Shown here in pieces: positions 59,261 through 64,000 of a stretch of DNA of 64,000 nucleotides (positions within the stretch are counted from its first letter, which is position 1; each line of letters begins with the position of its first letter). Under the pieces are notes generated by a model that did not search any database, was not told where the DNA came from, and saw only the letters and a list, made by a program, of their open reading frames with translations. The DNA lies in contig JANFAH010000020.1 of NCBI GenBank assembly GCA_024663395.1, forward strand, positions 620,001-684,000. Reading direction: 5' to 3'. The DNA comes from Pisolithus tinctorius (Eukaryota > Basidiomycota > Agaricomycetes > Boletales > Pisolithaceae). The position numbers and the translations under genes are program-made.

Positions 59261-60466
59261 CAGTCCATGTGCAGACCACATGTCCTCATCACAAAAGATA
59301 GCCCAATCCCAAGAGTCCTTGGTGTCAGTAGGAGCACATTTGATCATACCTCACCACAGGGATAACAAGAGGTCTGAGAGATTACTGGTGAGATGCATAA
59401 GGTCCATTGTCATACAGAGTGGCACTCCAAGCAATCATGTCAGCTTCAAGCCTAAAATCAGAGGTGGCTTGGTTATCCTGGTCTCAGTCTTATGCTTATC
59501 CCACTGTTGTTGGCTAGGAGAACTGACTATAAGGTGCAGGTTCTCTGCATAGTCACCAGAGCCACCAAGAGGAAGGTGAAAGATGTTGATGTCAGGGTGA
59601 TTACTTCCAGAAGGGCAATTGTCACATGGTCACAGAAGTGTGGGATAATAGTGTGTTCTGTGAGTCTTTCATCAGCCTGGTGTTGGGCAGTACATGCAGC
59701 ATCCATTTTTGCCACTATGACCAACCATTCCATCCCAATAAATGAGCCCTGGCCCATCAGCCATTGTGAACAGGAGACATAAATTTGCCTGAAACTCAGT
59801 ATCATGCGATGAGTCCCATATGTGAAGGCCTTCAGATTGAGGTGCAGAGAGATTATGCATGCCAACGAAGAGAAAAGAATCGAGGTTCTTGGGTTTGTTT
59901 GGTCTGGGTATAAACCCACCAGAAAGAACATGCATTTTCTTGTATTGCTTGTCAGGAGATAGGTTGAGGATGATCCAGATGTAGAGCCAACAGTCAGACT
60001 GTTTGCTCTCATACAACTGAGCACCATCAAGTGACACTGAGAGAACAATGTCATTCTCCTGGATTTTGCCATCCAGAACAATGCTGAGATAGTCCCACCC
60101 TGCAGTGAAATCATCAGTTAACGATGTGGATGTAATTTCTTGGAACTTGCCTGCAACAATGTTGTTGATTATTGATATTGATCCAGTCTCTCAGAGTTCT
60201 GCTAGAACCTGCTTAGTGTGCTCATACAGATAGTGCATGTCATGAGCCTGTGCAGGATTGCAATAGAGTGCCTGTAGCTGTGGTCCTGAAGGAATAGTGG
60301 TGAACATCTTGGTGGGGATCTTGTTACACCCACTGGCACCTTGCAAGTGCTGTTGATTCCAGCAAGAAGACCCACAGATGGGACATTCTTCAAGGTTAAC
60401 ATAGGGCCCTGTGAATGCAATGCAGCTGTCAGGGCACATGTCATGCTGGACATACTTGACACCCAT
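59261..60466 (-). pseudogene. CACTA/EnSpm-type transposase, N-terminal part
   Basis: Minus-strand exons: CIAFTGPYVNLEECPICG (60420), TIPSGPQLQALY (60290), then the core MSLDGAQLYESKQSDCWLYI (60035), HVLSGGFIPRPNKPKNLDSF (59935), LFTMADGPGLIYWDGMVGH (59770) and CCMYCPTPG (59690). These are ordered blocks of the Tnp2-like transposase, and the remainder is at 51188-52440. No CACTA terminal repeats were identified: the left end is lost among decayed genes and the right end near the copia insertion. Confidence 0.85.
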
Positions 60467-61007
60467 AAGACATGCTATGAGAGTTTTGACCTTGTAGAAT
60501 GATAGTACAGTGACTCCAAAAACCCTGTCAATGTTTGCTCAAAATGGAGTGTGTGAAGTGTAGTGTGAAAAGGGGTGGGAATTTTGCTTCGCATCTCTAG
60601 GACCAAATGTAGTACTCACTCTTGGCTACAGAATGGTACCTTTGTCACATGATTTGGCTGACAGGCAGTGGAGATATTGTTGATTTAAAACTGCAATACC
60701 ATTGAAAGGGTTTTTTCACATTTGAATTGAAAAGGGTATTTGGAGAACCAGAAGCTGAGATCTCAGGAGAGATGGGAAAAATATGATTACATAATAAACC
60801 ACATGATCTTCCAGATGATTTGTCAGCATGTAAACAATGACAAACATTGAATTTGTACCATTAAACCTCCCTCTTTTACCACAACTCATGAAATCATCTC
60901 TCTGGCTCACATGGTCATTTTCTCAGGGAAATATTATCAAATACTGGTGCCCACTACTGTACCATCAGTACCACATGCTCTCAGGACCATTGGTCCCTTA
61001 AAAAACC
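60467..61007. other. CACTA 5' region, no resolved exons
   Basis: CpG-poor sequence upstream of the transposase start. A word CACTACTGTACC at about 60952 might be a worn CACTA terminus, but no partner was found. Nothing else supported. Confidence 0.35.
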
Positions 61008-61347
61008 TGTGGGAATACCAATCCGCCGTCACACCCAAATAAGGAAACGATGACGCGCAGAGAGCGCGGGAGATATGTCATAACCCCAAGAAGGGGACAA
61101 ACGAAGCAAAAAAATACAAAGGCGGGAGTAGGGGTGGACGCGCCCCAACAGACGAGATATCAAATATACGACGTAGATATAAGGTAGCTACCGCAGGGGA
61201 TAGAATCCCCATGAGACGAGAACGTCACCTCGTCGATCCGCATCCCTGCCTGAGCACGCTGAGTCTTAAACCGAGCACCCTCTTGCACAACCTCGCCTGT
61301 ACCTAATCACTCCAACATCAGTTACCGCGCACGCAACATTCCTAACA
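61008..61347 (+). repeat. 5' LTR of young Ty1/copia element
   Basis: 340 bp, TGTGGGAATACC..ATTCCTAACA, with inverted GGAAT/ATTCC ends. CpG-rich. It is followed directly by a primer site. The bases before it are AAACC; the other side is outside the window. Confidence 0.85.
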
Positions 61348-61360
61348 GGTTATGAGCCCC
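61348..61360 (+). promoter_or_regulatory. primer-binding site for half-tRNA initiator Met
   Basis: GGTTATGAGCCCC immediately follows the LTR. GGTTATGAGCC is the exact complement of the anticodon stem-loop GGCTCATAACC of eukaryotic initiator tRNA-Met. Drosophila copia primes from a cleaved tRNA of this kind. The same site is kept in the relic at 11899. Confidence 0.8.
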
Positions 61361-61448
61361 GTCTGCTCGTAACTGACCTCGTCGCCAAGCCACCAACATA
61401 GAGCCGAGAAGATCCACCCGCTTATCCGTCAGGAGGGGGACAATAGAG

Positions 61449-64000
61449 ATGTCGAGAGCAAGGGCGCCGGCCAATCCGCGAGGCACGACGCCCGAAGGGG
61501 ACGAACCCCCTAACGCACAGACCAATGAACCGACGCCGTCCTCACCTGTAGCACCGATAGCGTCAGCTAGTGCCTCGAGGACGCCTCAGGTAACGTCCAA
61601 CTCACCAATAGGTTTGCCCACAGTTGCAGGGCCCTCGTCACAACCGACAGGACCGGGCCCAGCCATCGATGGGTCCTCGACATCGACGACGGCGTTGTCG
61701 AAGGGGAAGGGACGAGCCAGGTCCAGAGAAAGAGGACGAGAAGGAGAGATGAAAATAGTCAAGACGGAGAAGCTCACCTCTAATAACTGGGCAGCGTGGA
61801 AAAAGAAGATCGCCGCCATACTTCGGCTCCAGGATCTGTACGAGATGGTGACAGGGGATGACCCACAGCCGTCCGAGACCCTGCCGGACGAATTGAATGC
61901 CTGGCGGAAACGTGACAAACACGCATACGCGACGCTTATGGCAAACCTCGCTAACGATCAGACCGTACATGCCCAATCAGAGACGGAGACTAGTGCCACG
62001 CTGTGGCGTAATCTACACGTGGTACACGAAACCCAGGGCCAGCAGTCCATCGCCGCTATTAGGCGCGAGATCTATGGCCTCAAGGCGCAGGAGGACACGG
62101 ACCTCCCCGATCATATCACTAGACTACGTGACTTGCAGAACCGGCTGTATGAAATGGGTGACGTCATGCCTGATCCCCAGTTCCAAGCCGTATTGCTGTC
62201 GTCACTCCCTACCTCGTGGGATAGCTATACCTCCGGCTTCCTCGGAGGGTCGCACTCACAAACAACAAAGATATCTACGCAAGAGATAATATCGCTACTC
62301 CGCACCGAGTGGGAACGCCGCAAGCGTGAAGGCGGAGAGAGTGGGCATTACGCCAAGAGCGGCGGGAGCAATAAACGAAAGGCCGATCATCTGGGCCCGT
62401 GTGACATATGCGGTCGCACCAATCACAAAACCTCCGAGTGCCGCTTCAAGAATAAACCTAAATGCGGACACTGCCGACGGTTTGGCCACACCACTCAGGA
62501 GTGTTGGACCAACCCGGATAACAAAGATAAACGGCGAAGACAGAGATCTAGAGACCGGGACAGAGACCGGGATAGAGATCGGGATAGGAAGCGGTCTAGT
62601 AAACGCTCCGGACGATCAGATAAGGCGCATCGCGTGGTGGAGAATACGGACTCCAAAGACGATGTAGCATTCTCCTCTACCGAAAGTGTAGATACAAAAT
62701 CCCCCAAATCAGAGGCTTATTCTGCGTACGTGTGGTTGGCTGATAGCGCTACAACATCGCACATCTGCGCTCATCGCGAAGCATTCACTACCTACAAGGT
62801 ACTATCGGATAAAACAGTCTCCGGAATAGGTACCAAGCCAGCTGCCGTACCCGGACGAGGCACAGTCACGGTGAATAGCCAAATAGGTGACCGGACAGTC
62901 ACTGTTAATTTACGCGATGTGTTACATGTGCCGTCATCGCCTAACAACCTATTTTCAATTGGCCGCTTAGACGCACAAGGTGGCCGCTCCATCAGTGGAG
63001 GAGGCCAGATCGAGTTGCGCAACTCCTCAGGGGATGTCATCGCACTGGGGAAGCGGAAAAACCATTTATACGAACTACAATTTACAGTACCTACGAGGAG
63101 CGAGCAAACCAGTCTCGCTGGTGAAACAACCTCGTGGAAAACATGGCATAAACGCTTTGGCCATATTGGGATAAGCGGACTGCGCCGCCTGTTCCATAAA
63201 AAGTTAGTGAAAGGGTTCGAAGTCGATCCGAACTCGCCCGATTTCAATTGCGAGGCGTGCACTGCCGCTAAACAGACACGCGAACCTCACCCATCCGAGG
63301 CAACCCATCGGGCCTCGGCAGCGGGAGAATTAACTCATACGGACGTATGGGGGCCGTCACGTACGACGTCCATACACGGTCATCGATACTATATATCATT
63401 TATCGATGATGCAACAAGGTACGCTATGAGGTACTACATGAAACAAAAGGGGGAAGCAACAGAACGCGTGAAAGAATACGTGCAGATGTTGGAAAGACAG
63501 AAAGACATACTCCCTAAACGAATCAGATGCGATAATGGGACCGAATACATCAACAACGCACTGATAACATGGTGCAAAGAAAAAGGAATACTGTTAGAAC
63601 CTACGGCACCGTACTCGCCATCCCAGAACGGCGTAGCTGAGCGATTCAATCGCACTGTCGTAGAGCTTGGACGAGCGATGCTACTGGCAAGAGACATGCC
63701 GAAATTCCTGTGGTGCGAAGCCATAAGTCATGCAGTTTATGTGCGCAATCACGCATGGACACGCACCTATGAAAGAACGCCCTATGAGGGATGGTATGGG
63801 CAAGAGCCCGACGTATCACACTTGCAAGAGTTTGGAACACGCGTGTGGATCCTCGACGAGCACCAAACGATCTCCAAACTGGATGCGAGATCGCACGCGC
63901 ACCCATTTGTGGGCTTCCTAGATGGCCCGCGCGCTGTTCAGTACTTCGACACACGCACAAGACAAATACGTACCTCGAGAAATTATCGATTCCACCCAGA
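61449..64000 (+). CDS. Ty1/copia gag-pol polyprotein, open to window edge
   Basis: The ATG at 61449 begins one frame of at least 850 codons without a stop; an alternative start is ATG 61749. Order: a Pro/Ser/Thr-rich leader; gag (ATG 61749 onward, with KIVKTEKLTSNNWAAWKKKI and LQNRLYEMGDVMPDPQFQ); two zinc knuckles CDICGRTNHKTSEC and CGHCRRFGHTTQEC (62400-62505); an Arg/Asp repeat tract (62545-62600); aspartic protease LADSATTSHIC (62740); the pre-integrase motif WHKRFGHIG (63145) with CEACTAAKQ; and an integrase core with HTDVWGPS, RCDNGTEY and NGVAERFNRTV (63330-63660). Integrase before RT is the copia order; RT and RNase H lie beyond the edge. Intact and CpG-rich, so probably recent. Confidence 0.93.
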   Translation, partial: MSRARAPANPRGTTPEGDEPPNAQTNEPTPSSPVAPIASASASRTPQVTSNSPIGLPTVAGPSSQPTGPGPAIDGSSTSTTALSKGKGRARSRERGREGEMKIVKTEKLTSNNWAAWKKKIAAILRLQDLYEMVTGDDPQPSETLPDELNAWRKRDKHAYATLMANLANDQTVHAQSETETSATLWRNLHVVHETQGQQSIAAIRREIYGLKAQEDTDLPDHITRLRDLQNRLYEMGDVMPDPQFQAVLLSSLPTSWDSYTSGFLGGSHSQTTKISTQEIISLLRTEWERRKREGGESGHYAKSGGSNKRKADHLGPCDICGRTNHKTSECRFKNKPKCGHCRRFGHTTQECWTNPDNKDKRRRQRSRDRDRDRDRDRDRKRSSKRSGRSDKAHRVVENTDSKDDVAFSSTESVDTKSPKSEAYSAYVWLADSATTSHICAHREAFTTYKVLSDKTVSGIGTKPAAVPGRGTVTVNSQIGDRTVTVNLRDVLHVPSSPNNLFSIGRLDAQGGRSISGGGQIELRNSSGDVIALGKRKNHLYELQFTVPTRSEQTSLAGETTSWKTWHKRFGHIGISGLRRLFHKKLVKGFEVDPNSPDFNCEACTAAKQTREPHPSEATHRASAAGELTHTDVWGPSRTTSIHGHRYYISFIDDATRYAMRYYMKQKGEATERVKEYVQMLERQKDILPKRIRCDNGTEYINNALITWCKEKGILLEPTAPYSPSQNGVAERFNRTVVELGRAMLLARDMPKFLWCEAISHAVYVRNHAWTRTYERTPYEGWYGQEPDVSHLQEFGTRVWILDEHQTISKLDARSHAHPFVGFLDGPRAVQYFDTRTRQIRTSRNYRFHP

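Noticed and set aside
60952..60963. CACTACTGTACC as the terminal repeat of the CACTA element
   Set aside because: No matching inverted terminus was found at the other side, so the boundary cannot be supported.

Overview
The window reads as nuclear DNA of a filamentous basidiomycete, most likely an Agaricomycete. Genes are split by introns of roughly 50 nt with GT..AG ends. The gene families present (HET-domain proteins carrying WD40 and TPR repeats, KDZ transposases, a fungal TET/JBP-type dioxygenase, chromoviral Ty3 elements, Ty1/copia elements and a Tad/I-like LINE with RNase H) are typical of that group. No rRNA, tRNA or CRISPR array was found.

Layout. 1-8.6 kb is host-like, with normal CpG content. 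It holds a minus-strand WD40-TPR-HET gene that runs off the left edge, and a ten-exon plus-strand gene for a helical protein with a central hydrophobic segment. From 8.7 kb on, almost everything is transposable-element sequence, much of it old and CpG-poor. 9.5-12.2 kb holds solo LTRs (one nested in another), a LINE tail and a relic Ty1/copia element. 12.2-17.7 kb holds a decayed Ty3 pol and an unnamed element-associated ORF. 17.7-19.8 kb is a Ty3 LTR plus gag. 19.8-31.2 kb is a KDZ transposase gene split by a LINE (LINE-1), which itself carries two solo LTRs. 31.3-32.75 kb is a broken TET/JBP-like gene in tandem with the KDZ gene. 33-41 kb contains three non-coding or decayed blocks with two minisatellites. 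41.34-47.92 kb is a younger, nearly complete copy of the same LINE family (LINE-2) with a 13-bp target duplication. 48-51 kb holds two decayed unnamed genes. 51.2-60.5 kb is a CACTA/EnSpm-type transposase gene split by a nearly complete Ty3 chromovirus with 453-bp LTRs. 61.0-64.0 kb is the 5' part of a CpG-rich Ty1/copia element whose reading frame is still open at the right edge.

How it fits together. The insertions give a relative order of events: old CpG-depleted layers (9-41 kb) were invaded by progressively younger elements. A single mutational signature runs through unrelated families. The premature stops are almost all TGA at positions where the frame calls for arginine CGA, and the two LTRs of the Ty3 element differ almost only at CG/TG/CA dinucleotides. 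This is what deamination of methylated CpG on either strand would leave. The putative 5-methylcytosine dioxygenase has itself lost the middle codon of its metal-binding HxD motif to such a change. All family assignments are from motif reading and were not checked by database search.
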